DNA from: Maribacter sp. MMG018
GTDB lineage: Bacteria; Bacteroidota; Bacteroidia; Flavobacteriales; Flavobacteriaceae
Length of the DNA stretch: 64,000 nucleotides
Direction: 5' to 3'
NCBI RefSeq assembly: GCF_018100785.1
Contig: NZ_JAGJEC010000002.1
Span: 248,001-312,000, forward strand
The notes below the pieces were generated by a model. The model searched no databases. It worked only from the letters and a program-made list of their open reading frames with translations, and was not told the origin of the DNA. This document shows, one piece after another, positions 34,827 to 43,416 of the stretch (position 1 is the first letter of the stretch; the number at the start of each line of letters is the position of its first letter). The position numbers were made by a program, and so were the translations under genes.

Positions 34827-37088
34827 TCAATTTTTTAGATAGTGATGATAGCATAATTGTCCGAACGAAATGTTCTCGTCGTTACTAGACAATATACGAT
34901 TAAATTTTAACTTGAAGCCTTGTGTTTTCGATAGTTTCAACAGTTTTTCGACCAATACCGAATTCTGGAAAACACCCCCGCTACAGGCTATGGTTTCGCA
35001 ATGGTTTTCCTTTGCCGTCTTTACGATCGATAGGGCCAGGGTGTGGATAAAACTGTGCGCTATCCGCGATGTGGGAATGTCGTCCTTTTTTGCTTTTAGA
35101 ATGTTGGCCATTAGGCTTTTTGTGGGGATGTTTTGATATGGGATTCCAGCCAGAAAATCAATAGGGGTATCGCCATTACCATCTCGGGCCGTGTTTTCTA
35201 AAAGCATGGCGGCCTCTCCTTCGTAGGAAGTCGTGTCTCCCATATCTAAAAGTGAGGCAACGGCATCGAACAAGCGGCCTACGGAAGAGGTTTTTAGGGT
35301 GTTTTTTTCCAACATCTTGTTATAGATCTTCCATTCCGTGTCCGAAAATTTTTGTCGTACCGTTTCCCTTTCGGTTTTGGGAAGCATACAGAGCAATGAC
35401 AAACGGGGTTCCTTGGCCATTTTATCGGCAGCGATCCAATCTACATATTCAAAATGGGCAAGGCGTTCCATTTTGTGGTCTTTATACATGAAAAACTCAC
35501 CGCCCCAGATGGCACCATCATCGCCCAGGCCGGTGCCGTCCCAAATGGCCCCCATTATTCTTTCTTTGGAAGCGAAGAGTTCATGTTCTCCCAAGACACT
35601 GGCGAAATGGGCCTTGTGGTGTTGCACGGTCCGTAGTTCGGCCTTCCATTCGTTGGCCCATTCCCTCCCCAGAATACTGCTTTGGTATTGGGGGTGGGCA
35701 TCGATCAAAACAAGCTCGGGCCTTGTATCAAAAAGGGCCATGTGTTGTGCAATGCTTTTTTGATAGCGTTGTGAAACGTCATAACTGTCGAGGTTTCCGA
35801 AATAGGGACTCACATAGGTATGGGTATTGGGAACAAAAGCAAAGGTGCTTTTTAGGTGGGCGCCCATGGCGAGCACCTTCTTATTTTCTGAAAACGGGGC
35901 GTTCAAATAATTGGGGGCGAGCCCACGGGAACGACGTAAGGTAATTCGCTGTTCACCTGCAAAACGAACAACCGAATCGTCCTGCGGAAAGGTGATGTTT
36001 AAATTGTGGTGTACGAAATAATCGGCTACCTCCGCTAATTTCTTTACGGCATCGGCGGCTTCGGAAATGATCGGGGAACCGTGAATGTTTCCGCTCGTGG
36101 CGATAATGGGGATTTTCAAGGCGTCCATCAAAAGCGTAAGCAGGGCCGAAGAGGGCAACATGACGCCCAATTGGTGTAGTTTGGGGGCGATGCTTTCCCG
36201 TTCCAGATCGGCGATACCTTTCTTGGGGTCAAGAATAACAATGGGCCCGGCCGAAGCGGTAAGTGCCTTTTCCTCCTCGGCACCTAGTTTAAAGTCCTTT
36301 TTTATTTTTTCAAGGGACGGATAGAGTAGGGCAAAGGGTTTGGTGGGACGTTGTTTTTTCTCCCTTAACCGGGCTATGGCCGTTTTGTCATTGGCATTGC
36401 AACAAAGCAAATAGCCGTTCGTGTTTTTAAGGGCTACGATGTTTCCCGAAAGAATAAAGCCCGAAATTTTTTTTATGATCTCAAGGGTATCGGTAGCTAT
36501 GGAAGTTCCGTCTGAAGTGGTTAGGTTCAATTGAATACCACATTCCCTGCAGCTATTGGTCTGCGAATGAAAACGTCGATCGTTGGGATCGGTGTACTCC
36601 GTTTTACATTGGGTACACATGTGAAAATCGGATAGGGAGGTGTTGATCCTTTCAAAGGGAAACTTCGTGGTTACCGCATACCGGGGCCCGCACTGGGTAC
36701 AAGTGGTAAAGGCATAACCGTATCGGCGGTCGGCCGTATTCCTGATCTCAGATTTACAGGATTCGCAAATGACAAAATCGGGCGTTAAGGGAATGTTGAT
36801 CTGCTTTTGGGCCTGAGAAGGAAGGATCTTAAAATCGTCATAGGAACGAAAAGAAATCTCGGAAATGGAATGGGATTGGATAACCGAAATTTTCGGAGCC
36901 TTTTTTATAATAGCATTTAAAAATTCCGTTGCCTTTTCTTCCTCCGAATTTACATGGACCAATACACCGTCCCCATTGTTGCAAACCATGCCTTTTAATC
37001 GATATTGATACGCCAAACCATAGACAAAAGGGCGAAATCCAACTCCTTGTACCTGCCCTGAAATAATAATCTGAAAAGTTTTCGCCAT
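34827..37088 (-). CDS. hypF: Carbamoyltransferase HypF
   Basis: 753 aa from ATG 37088; a GTG 21 bases upstream is possible but would fall in a palindromic repeat. Domain order as expected: acylphosphatase (QGVGFRPFVYGLA), zinc-finger pairs CESCKSEI/CTQCGP and CTQCKTEY/CRECG, a YrdC-like domain (PFALLYPSLEKIKKDF, IIATSGN.HGSPI), and the Kae1-like carbamoyltransferase domain (HHKAHFASVLGEH, WDGTGLGDDGAIWGGEF, ACSGGVFQNSVLVEKL). It makes the thiocarboxamide on HypE from carbamoyl phosphate. Between hypB and hypC, within one operon. Confidence 0.97.
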   Translation of the reverse strand: MAKTFQIIISGQVQGVGFRPFVYGLAYQYRLKGMVCNNGDGVLVHVNSEEEKATEFLNAIIKKAPKISVIQSHSISEISFRSYDDFKILPSQAQKQINIPLTPDFVICESCKSEIRNTADRRYGYAFTTCTQCGPRYAVTTKFPFERINTSLSDFHMCTQCKTEYTDPNDRRFHSQTNSCRECGIQLNLTTSDGTSIATDTLEIIKKISGFILSGNIVALKNTNGYLLCCNANDKTAIARLREKKQRPTKPFALLYPSLEKIKKDFKLGAEEEKALTASAGPIVILDPKKGIADLERESIAPKLHQLGVMLPSSALLTLLMDALKIPIIATSGNIHGSPIISEAADAVKKLAEVADYFVHHNLNITFPQDDSVVRFAGEQRITLRRSRGLAPNYLNAPFSENKKVLAMGAHLKSTFAFVPNTHTYVSPYFGNLDSYDVSQRYQKSIAQHMALFDTRPELVLIDAHPQYQSSILGREWANEWKAELRTVQHHKAHFASVLGEHELFASKERIMGAIWDGTGLGDDGAIWGGEFFMYKDHKMERLAHFEYVDWIAADKMAKEPRLSLLCMLPKTERETVRQKFSDTEWKIYNKMLEKNTLKTSSVGRLFDAVASLLDMGDTTSYEGEAAMLLENTARDGNGDTPIDFLAGIPYQNIPTKSLMANILKAKKDDIPTSRIAHSFIHTLALSIVKTAKENHCETIACSGGVFQNSVLVEKLLKLSKTQGFKLKFNRILSSNDENISFGQLCYHHYLKN

Positions 37089-37100
37089 GCTTTCATATAT

Positions 37101-37134
37101 AGACCTCACTTGTCTTAAAAGACCTGTGAGGTCC
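37101..37134. repeat. Palindromic GACCTCAC..GTGAGGTC element, copy 1
   Basis: AGACCTCACTTGTCT (37101-37115) and AGACCTGTGAGGTCC (37120-37134) form an imperfect inverted repeat with a 4-base loop. It lies in the 58-base gap between hypB and hypF. The sequence matches the element at 40784-40816, so this is a dispersed REP-like intergenic palindrome rather than a gene-specific site. It could form a hairpin in the polycistronic mRNA. Confidence 0.8.
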
Positions 37135-37146
37135 TTTTACCAAGAC

Positions 37147-37842
37147 CTATCCTTTCTTTTGTTTAACTTTTTCCAATAACCAATCGCACCATTGGTCGAT
37201 ACCCTCATCGGTAATGGAGGATATCTGCAATACTTCTATTTCATGGTTCACTTCACGGGCATCTTTGGTAACGGCTTCTACCGAAAAAGGAACATAGGGC
37301 AACAGGTCGGCCTTTGAAACCAACATCATATCACTGGTCAAGAACATTTTTGGGTATTTTTTCGGTTTGTCGTCCCCTTCGGTGGTCGCCATTAGGGTAA
37401 CGCGGTAGTCCTCACCCAAGTCAAAGGAAGAGGGACAGACCAAATTGCCCACATTTTCAATAAACAATAAATCAATGTTTTCCAAGTCGAATTGGTCCAG
37501 TACCTGGTGCACCATTTGCGCTTCCAAATGGCAAATGCCCCCGGTTACGATCTGTAGGGCCTGAATACCCGTTTCACGGATGCGTTCGGCATCCCGTTCG
37601 GTTTCGAGGTCACCGACCATAACGGCAATGTTTATTTTGTCTTTCAACCTTTCTGCCGTTTTTTGCATAAGGGTCGTTTTACCGCTTCCTGCCGAAGAGG
37701 TAATGTTGATTAAAAGAGTGCCGGTCTTGGTCATTTCCTTTTTTATACTGTCGGCCACAAAATCATTGGCCTTTAGCAAATGGATGTTCGTGTTTTCACA
37801 TTGCACGGTGCCCCGTGCCGCTTTCGTTGATTTGTCTACCAT
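37147..37842 (-). CDS. hypB: Nickel-insertion GTPase HypB
   Basis: 231 aa. P-loop GTPase with ITSSAGSGKTTLMQK (Walker A), VMVGDLETERDAERI, the metal-site motif GICHLEAQMV with Cys and His, FIENVGNLVCP, and SKADLLPYVPF as base-specificity motif. It delivers nickel with HypA to the hydrogenase large subunit precursor. No long histidine-rich N-terminus, so it does not appear to store nickel itself. Gap of 64 bases to hypA. Confidence 0.97.
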   Translation of the reverse strand: MVDKSTKAARGTVQCENTNIHLLKANDFVADSIKKEMTKTGTLLINITSSAGSGKTTLMQKTAERLKDKINIAVMVGDLETERDAERIRETGIQALQIVTGGICHLEAQMVHQVLDQFDLENIDLLFIENVGNLVCPSSFDLGEDYRVTLMATTEGDDKPKKYPKMFLTSDMMLVSKADLLPYVPFSVEAVTKDAREVNHEIEVLQISSITDEGIDQWCDWLLEKVKQKKG

Positions 37843-37906
37843 TTTCTTTTTTTTAGATGACCTTCAAGGTCGTAATTCGTTTTTTATAATCGTTTGACCG
37901 ATGCGT

Positions 37907-38254
37907 TCAGTCTTCAAATTCTACTTTGTGTATCAGCATTTCCTCACCTTGGATCACATTTTTGCTGGGCCGGTCACAGTTTTCACAGATAAACCGATAG
38001 TTCTGTACATCGGTAACGTGGTTACATACCTCGCACTGGATTTTTAAAGGGGTAGATTCTATATGCAGTTGCACATGGTGGTACCCCGGATTGGTGAGGT
38101 GATAGGCGCTATAGGCATTGTGCAACAAACGCGGCTCAATGTTCGATAAGATGCCTACCTTTAAATGAATAGCCTTCATTTTGTCCAACTTTTCCCTTTC
38201 GAACTCCTGTTCGAGGGTACGCATAATGCTATTTACAATTGATGTTTCGTGCAT
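37907..38254 (-). CDS. hypA: Nickel metallochaperone HypA
   Basis: 115 aa. Begins MHETSIVNSI with the nickel-ligand His2, and has the zinc site CEVC...CENC in the C-terminal half. It passes nickel to the large subunit with HypB. The start overlaps the stop of the TPR gene by one base (TAATG-type junction), so it is translationally coupled to it. Confidence 0.97.
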   Translation of the reverse strand: MHETSIVNSIMRTLEQEFEREKLDKMKAIHLKVGILSNIEPRLLHNAYSAYHLTNPGYHHVQLHIESTPLKIQCEVCNHVTDVQNYRFICENCDRPSKNVIQGEEMLIHKVEFED

Positions 38255-39735
38255 TAAATTAAACTTTTTACTTTTTCCAATTCCTCTAAATGCTGATCGG
38301 CCTGGGCAATCAGGTTTTTGTCGTCGACCAAGGTTTTTATCTCTTCGGCCTTAGCCTTCATTTCTTCGTATTTTTTCAGTTCTTCGGAACTGTTTTCGTT
38401 GTGCGTAAGCCAGCCTAGTTCCAATTGGTTCAATAGGGTGAGGGCCCGCTCGAACGGATAGTCACTGGCCGTTCGTATTTCTAGGGCTTCGTTAAACAGT
38501 CCCGCTGCCTTCTCTAGATTGTCATGGATTTTCGCTGGAGGAAAATGCATCAGGGCCGTGGCATAATTGTGGCTGGCCATGGCATTTTCATAAGGATATT
38601 TTTCTTTGGTATAGAAGGCCAGTACCTCTTTGAAGGAGGAAGCACAAAAGGCCGTCCACATGGGTTTTTCTTCTGATGATACGGGAATTTCCGAATAGAT
38701 AAGGGCCAAATTATGGTGTACATCGGCAAATTTTTTCGGATGTGTGTCCCGTTTAAAGACCTTTAAGACATCTTGGAAGGCATTGATGGCCGCTTTGTAA
38801 TACTGCGGATTTCCATTCTTTGACCAAGTGTACAAAAGAATGGCTTTTTTGTACATGGCTTCTCCCAAGAATTCGGGAATATCTTCCTTTCTAAAATATT
38901 GGATCGCCCTATTGATCAATTCCTTTGATGCGATGAAATCTTTCTTGAAGTTCGCGATTTCGGCGGCATCGACCAGTAACATACCTGCCTGTACTCCCAA
39001 GCCTTTTTCTTCGTAATAGGCAATGCAGCCCAATTGCAGCTCATGCACCTCATTTAATTTTTCGGGGTCGTAGGGCACCTGTAACTGGGCCATTAGAATA
39101 CCGGCCAAATGACTGTTCATGGCATTCTTGGCATCGTCGGAAACGGCTATCTTAAGTTGTTCTTCGGCCAATTGTTCGGCCTCTTGTAATTCTCCCGAAT
39201 CCAATAACAAATTCAGGTAGTGCTTTGCGGTAAATACCCTGACCTCGTCGTTTTCGGCCTTTGACAGGGCTTCGGTGAATCCTTTTTTAAGCTCGGCATG
39301 CCCCGGGGAGGGCGCTACGGCACCGTAATAGTTGATAATGGCGCTGTTATGGGCCGAGGTATTATAGCAGAAATCGATCATATTGTGCGAAATCTCATAG
39401 CCGAACTGTAAATGGGTCGCGATAAGAAGGTGGTGGTACAGGGGCGATTTTTCCGAAACAAATTCAAAGGCCTTTTGATGGTTCCCCAATTTATAAAAAA
39501 CCAAGGCAAGCAAATTTTTTGGGGTAAACGGAATCTTGGGAAACACATAGGGCGGTTCCAAATCATACCAGTCCAAGGGAACGGAGATGGTATCGACATC
39601 CACTGTCAATGTTTTTATATCCCGTATGCCTTCGGGGTCTTCGGTTACCGTAACCAGCTCATCCAATCGGTCTACGGTCGCAATTGCATCATTTGCTTTC
39701 TGCAAGGCATTAGTTGTCGTTAATATCGTAAGCAT
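38254..39735 (-). CDS. TPR protein of hydrogenase operon
   Basis: 493 aa, no signal peptide and no membrane helix. Mostly helical, with TPR-like pairs (NLLALVFYKLGNHQKAFEFV, HYLNLLLDSGELQEAEQLAE, LALIYSEI..EEKPMWTAFCASSFKEVLAFY, AAGLFNEALEIRTASDYPF), and a distinct first 70 residues. Its start overlaps the 85-aa gene and its stop overlaps hypA, so it is firmly inside the operon between the structural and hyp genes. Role unknown: an assembly factor or docking protein for the hydrogenase is plausible. I could not match it to a named family. Confidence 0.75.
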   Translation of the reverse strand: MLTILTTTNALQKANDAIATVDRLDELVTVTEDPEGIRDIKTLTVDVDTISVPLDWYDLEPPYVFPKIPFTPKNLLALVFYKLGNHQKAFEFVSEKSPLYHHLLIATHLQFGYEISHNMIDFCYNTSAHNSAIINYYGAVAPSPGHAELKKGFTEALSKAENDEVRVFTAKHYLNLLLDSGELQEAEQLAEEQLKIAVSDDAKNAMNSHLAGILMAQLQVPYDPEKLNEVHELQLGCIAYYEEKGLGVQAGMLLVDAAEIANFKKDFIASKELINRAIQYFRKEDIPEFLGEAMYKKAILLYTWSKNGNPQYYKAAINAFQDVLKVFKRDTHPKKFADVHHNLALIYSEIPVSSEEKPMWTAFCASSFKEVLAFYTKEKYPYENAMASHNYATALMHFPPAKIHDNLEKAAGLFNEALEIRTASDYPFERALTLLNQLELGWLTHNENSSEELKKYEEMKAKAEEIKTLVDDKNLIAQADQHLEELEKVKSLI

Positions 39736-39967
39736 CTTTATCTACTTTTTGTGTGCCACGCGGGTCTTTGGCCGCTGTTAACATCATGTTTCTGCCATAT
39801 ATCTCGGCCAGACGTTCTGTTCTGTAATCCCCCATGGTCTGAACCAATACTTGTTTGGGGTCTTTGGTGTTGATGAAAATGAGCGAAACTTCCCAACGGC
39901 CTTTTACCGGGGTAACTTTGTATTGTACCTCGGCATCCATTAGCCAATTGTTGTTTTTTTTCGTCAT
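39710..39967 (-). CDS. Small unknown protein of hydrogenase operon (85 aa)
   Basis: 85 aa, cytoplasmic, charged. Contains a WEVSLIFINTKDPKQVLVQT strand-rich segment and a helical ERLAEIYGRNMM segment. Overlaps the 106-aa gene upstream by 4 bases (ATGA-type) and the TPR gene downstream by 26 bases. The tight overlaps support it as a real gene. No family recognised. It could be an accessory subunit specific to this hydrogenase type. Confidence 0.7.
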   Translation of the reverse strand: MTKKNNNWLMDAEVQYKVTPVKGRWEVSLIFINTKDPKQVLVQTMGDYRTERLAEIYGRNMMLTAAKDPRGTQKVDKDAYDINDN

Positions 39968-40284
39968 GTAATGGCCACCTTTATTAATTGGGTCTTTTCA
40001 ATAATCTCATAATCCAATTCCCTATCACTCATATCCAAATCGTTGTCTATCAATAATTCACGTACGGCAAGGGTCTTATCACCCTTTAAGTTACGCGATT
40101 TTAATAGAAACTGCGTGGGTTTATACATTTTTACGAACCATTGGCTTGTGACCGGCGTAATCAAAATATGACCTTGTTCCTCTACATAGGTCACATAAGC
40201 GTACAAGCTTTCCCCGAAAATGGGGGCTATCAATTCATGGTCTAGGTAAATATGGGATGTTTTTAGGCTGATTTTTGAACTCAC
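39964..40284 (-). CDS. Small unknown protein of hydrogenase operon (106 aa)
   Basis: 106 aa starting with GTG in a GTGA overlap with the protease stop. Beta-rich first half (HILITPVTSQWFVKMY) and an acidic second half (IDNDLDMSDRELDYEIIEK). No cysteines, signal peptide or membrane segment. No family recognised. Position directly after the large-subunit protease suggests a part in late assembly or in electron transfer contacts, but the sequence does not show which. Confidence 0.7.
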   Translation of the reverse strand: MSSKISLKTSHIYLDHELIAPIFGESLYAYVTYVEEQGHILITPVTSQWFVKMYKPTQFLLKSRNLKGDKTLAVRELLIDNDLDMSDRELDYEIIEKTQLIKVAIT

Positions 40285-40760
40285 GTGGGTATCGATAGCT
40301 TTAGGTCTTCCAAAATATGTTGTACAATTTTGTCCCCAGCGTCTTTCACTTCATCGCTAAGGTCTACCTCTAGCTTGGTATTTTCAATGGCCACGAGATA
40401 TACTTGGATATCCTCTGGATATTCATCGCGAAGTATTTTTTTGGTATAGGATAAGGCCTGGTCCCATTTCATGCCATGTAAAAAAACCATAGGATCGTCT
40501 TGCGGAGCCTTCATCACCTCTTCCGCGGGTACCTTGAACAAGGTGCCTACAGGCTCGTTACTGTTTAAAACCGCATCGACCAAAATGATTTTATCGTGTC
40601 CCTTGAGGCCAAAGAGTACCTCAAAGGCAGCGGTGCCCATGTCAAAAATACTGATATCTTCCGTTTGGGGGAGTTTTTCGCGTAGTTGTTCAATAACGTA
40701 AATGCCTACTGCATCATCGCTTCGTACCGGATTACCAAACCCCATTATTGCCGTCTTCAT
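40281..40760 (-). CDS. hupD: Hydrogenase maturation protease (M52, HyaD/HupD-like)
   Basis: 159 aa. Family start MGFGNPVRSDDAVGIYV with the nickel-ligand acidic residue, then FDMGTAAFEVLFGL and IILVDAVLNS, and a histidine in VFLHGMKWDQAL. It removes the C-terminal extension of the large subunit once nickel is in place. The neighbouring large subunit has just such a 15-residue tail. Separated from the large subunit gene by an 82-base gap holding a palindromic repeat. Confidence 0.95.
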   Translation of the reverse strand: MKTAIMGFGNPVRSDDAVGIYVIEQLREKLPQTEDISIFDMGTAAFEVLFGLKGHDKIILVDAVLNSNEPVGTLFKVPAEEVMKAPQDDPMVFLHGMKWDQALSYTKKILRDEYPEDIQVYLVAIENTKLEVDLSDEVKDAGDKIVQHILEDLKLSIPT

Positions 40761-40783
40761 GTGCTTTCTTGTTTTAGATATAA

Positions 40784-40816
40784 AGACCTCACAGGTCTTA
40801 GAGATCTGTGAGGTCT
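40784..40816. repeat. Palindromic GACCTCAC..GTGAGGTC element, copy 2
   Basis: AGACCTCACAGGTCT (40784-40798) and AGATCTGTGAGGTCT (40802-40816) form an inverted repeat with one mismatch and a 3-base loop. Placed between the hydrogenase large subunit and its protease. Same element as at 37101-37134. A hairpin here could protect or separate the structural-gene part of the mRNA from the maturation part. Confidence 0.85.
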
Positions 40817-40842
40817 AAGGTAATCATTATCGAAATCTGTAA

Positions 40843-42435
40843 TTATAGTTTAAATCGAGATAATTCAACGCCACTATGTGCATCATGGGCATGTACGGTA
40901 CATACCAGGCACGAATCGAAGGAACGCGCCACAATACCTACTTCCACGGGATCTGACGGATCTTCTATCTCGGTACCCATTAGGGCGGTTTCTATAGGCC
41001 CCGGGTTATCGTTGGCATCTTGCGGACCTACGTTCCATGTGGTCGGTGCCATTACCTGATAGTTTTTGATCACACCATTTTCGATTTCGATCCAGTGTGC
41101 GAGGGCACCACGTGCCGCCTCGGTAGCACCGAAACCTTTACCGTCTTTCTCAACGGGTTTAACGTAGAATTCACCATCCAAATCGATCTCGGACAACCAT
41201 TTCTCTATGAAGGTATAGATTCTTGGTGCCTCATGTACCCTTGCCAATACCCTGGTAAATACACTGGGTCCCAGTTTTTTGATAATATCGCCGAACAAAG
41301 GATCTTGAATCTGATGGTCTTTGTTGGCCGGGTTGGCGTTCATGATGGCACGGGCCAATGGTCCGGCTTCGGCGGCATGGCCGTCGTAACGTGGCGATTT
41401 GGCCCAGCTGTACTGATTGTCAAAATCGGTTTCGTGCAAGGTTTGCGACTTCATGGGCGTTGGTAGGGGCTCGTCCCAAGGGTGGAGTCCGTCTTTTTGA
41501 TTATCGTACCATGAGTGCTTCACGTGCTCGCTGATCTTCATGTGGTCGAATACATGATAGTTTTCCCCGTCGAAGAATCCGCTCGACGAAATTAAGGCGT
41601 CGTTTCTACCTTCGATAGTCGGGTTATTGTACATGTCTTTATGCAAGTAGGTTCCCGTTGCCAAGAACTTACCGACCCCCTGTCCGAATTTGTCCAATCC
41701 GAATTCGATTCCTGCACGTATCAATAGCCCAAGGTCGCTATTTCTCTGCGATTCGTTTTCTTCGACCCACGCCAACATATCGTCCCAGGTCTTGATTTCC
41801 ATGTAACGTTCAATGGAACAACCCAACCAAATGGGTTCTAGCCAATCATTTTTGAACTGGGCGAGAATGGCATGTGCCCTAGTGATATCCTTTAAGGTAG
41901 GGGCACACATGACACCACCTGGTACCATATAGCTCGAGTGCGGCCATTGGCCACCGAACAAAGCGTATATCTGAACGGGCAGTCCACTGGCGGTCAACCC
42001 AATTTGAAAGGTTTCGCCGACGTAGGCGGACCAGCGTTTCACTACTTCCTTATATAAAGGTTTATCTGCATATTTTTTATTCGCCAAATCGGTCGCAAAG
42101 ATGGCGTAGAACCATCTTGGGATACTTTGAAGGGTTTCCGAAGCCTGGCCGATGGCCCTTAACAAAAGGGCATTGGGCGTTAACTTGGTACCCCATGCGG
42201 TATCGAGAGCCGAAGAGGCACAATAGAGGTGAGACCCTCCGCAGATTCCACAGATTCTAGGCGTAACCACGAGACCCGATTGAGGGTCCTTGCCCGCCAT
42301 TATTTTTTCAAAGCCCCTGAACATTGCCGCTTGTGTATGGGCACGGGTAACCTTGCCGTTGTCGATATAGACCTTTACGTCCAAATCGCCCTCAACGCGG
42401 CCAACAGGAGATATATTTAATTCTTTAACTGACAT
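40843..42435 (-). CDS. hucL: [NiFe]-hydrogenase large subunit, group 2a (Huc-type)
   Basis: 530 aa. Nickel-iron site ligands are in RICGICGGSHLYCA (Cys62, Cys65) and DSCLVCTVHAHD (Cys509, Cys512), with a histidine at 515 after which the last 15 residues should be cut off by the M52 protease. Glu15 lies in PVGRVEGDLD. The wording of both motifs and the overall length fit group 2a uptake hydrogenases, as in mycobacterial Huc, which oxidise H2 down to atmospheric levels in air. With the small subunit it forms a soluble or peripheral complex on the cytoplasmic side. Oxygen tolerance and affinity are inference from the group. Confidence 0.94.
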   Translation of the reverse strand: MSVKELNISPVGRVEGDLDVKVYIDNGKVTRAHTQAAMFRGFEKIMAGKDPQSGLVVTPRICGICGGSHLYCASSALDTAWGTKLTPNALLLRAIGQASETLQSIPRWFYAIFATDLANKKYADKPLYKEVVKRWSAYVGETFQIGLTASGLPVQIYALFGGQWPHSSYMVPGGVMCAPTLKDITRAHAILAQFKNDWLEPIWLGCSIERYMEIKTWDDMLAWVEENESQRNSDLGLLIRAGIEFGLDKFGQGVGKFLATGTYLHKDMYNNPTIEGRNDALISSSGFFDGENYHVFDHMKISEHVKHSWYDNQKDGLHPWDEPLPTPMKSQTLHETDFDNQYSWAKSPRYDGHAAEAGPLARAIMNANPANKDHQIQDPLFGDIIKKLGPSVFTRVLARVHEAPRIYTFIEKWLSEIDLDGEFYVKPVEKDGKGFGATEAARGALAHWIEIENGVIKNYQVMAPTTWNVGPQDANDNPGPIETALMGTEIEDPSDPVEVGIVARSFDSCLVCTVHAHDAHSGVELSRFKL

Positions 42436-42456
42436 TTTAGATTCTTTAAGGTTCGG

Positions 42457-43416
42457 TTATTTTGAAGTTTCCTGTACTCTCTTGTTCGAAGGCATGATCT
42501 TTTGGAAACCTGCCTCCATATAATAGGCTAGTTTAGTTCTTCCTTCAGGAACCTCTTTTGGAAACGTGCCCATATATTTCATGGTTTTCATAACGCTTCC
42601 CTTTTTGAGGTCGTGGTGTGGGAAACCGGGTTCGGTACAACCAAGGCAAGGATGATTGGCCCTTGTCTTACTAGACTGTCTGTTCCACAAAATGTTGTTA
42701 CAGCTCGCCCTGGTCATTGGTCCTCTACAACCAACCTCATAGAATAGGCATCCGCCACGCCTACCAAAGCCACCATCTACTTTTTGTGCAAAGTTGACCA
42801 CATTGGTACAACCCGTTTGTACAAAATCGGTAAAGAAGGTCTTTGGCCTATGGTAATCGTCGATTTGAACATCACCGATCCTTCCTACGGCGATGGCCAC
42901 AAGAATTTGTGTGATCCAATCGGGGTGGGCCGGACAACCGGGAATATTAATTACCGGTAAGCCTCCTTTTGATACATAGTCGGCCCCTAGGAAACCACCT
43001 TTGTTTTTCTTATGGAATTGCAATCCGGTAGACTCACTGGGGTTCGGAGGAACCGCAGGTATACCTCCCCATGTTGCGCAATCGCCGATAGCGACGACAT
43101 AACCTGCAACTTCAGAGAGTTCTTTGATCCAGTCCATCATCGGACGGTCGGCGAAATAGTTCATTGTACCCGTGTTGTTCGGGCCTTGGATCAATGAACC
43201 TTCGTAAACAAGGATGTCCATCTGCACCTTACCGGCGAGAATATCCTTTAATAGGTCTTGAACTTGGTCCCCAATCTGTAAACCAGTTGTGGGGTGCCAT
43301 AAAATGTTGAGGCCGAAGTCGGTGATGAGCTCCACCACCGTGGGTTCCTCGGCATTCAAAAAGGACATCGTGTTGCCACTGCATGCGCCTCCTTGCAACC
43401 ATAATACATTTGCCAT
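42457..43416 (-). CDS. hucS: [NiFe]-hydrogenase small subunit, group 2a (Huc-type)
   Basis: 319 aa from ATG 43416; a start at 43476 would add 20 residues with no signal character. Begins MANVLWLQGGACSGNTMSFL, with no twin-arginine signal, so it is cytoplasmic. Iron-sulfur ligands are visible in ACSGNT, GDCATWGG, PGCPAHPDW, QTGCTN, GGCLFYEVGCRGPM, ASCNNILWNRQSSK and HPCLGCTEPGFP. The usual CxxC of the proximal cluster is CSGN here, which fits the [3Fe-4S] clusters reported for Huc rather than a standard [4Fe-4S]. First gene of the operon, 21 bases before the large subunit. No HucM-like or cytochrome b gene follows inside the window. Confidence 0.94.
   Translation of the reverse strand: MANVLWLQGGACSGNTMSFLNAEEPTVVELITDFGLNILWHPTTGLQIGDQVQDLLKDILAGKVQMDILVYEGSLIQGPNNTGTMNYFADRPMMDWIKELSEVAGYVVAIGDCATWGGIPAVPPNPSESTGLQFHKKNKGGFLGADYVSKGGLPVINIPGCPAHPDWITQILVAIAVGRIGDVQIDDYHRPKTFFTDFVQTGCTNVVNFAQKVDGGFGRRGGCLFYEVGCRGPMTRASCNNILWNRQSSKTRANHPCLGCTEPGFPHHDLKKGSVMKTMKYMGTFPKEVPEGRTKLAYYMEAGFQKIMPSNKRVQETSK

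Noticed and set aside
40843-43416. Membrane-bound group 1 hydrogenase
   Set aside because: The small subunit has no twin-arginine signal and no C-terminal membrane anchor, and no cytochrome b gene is present; motifs fit group 2a better.
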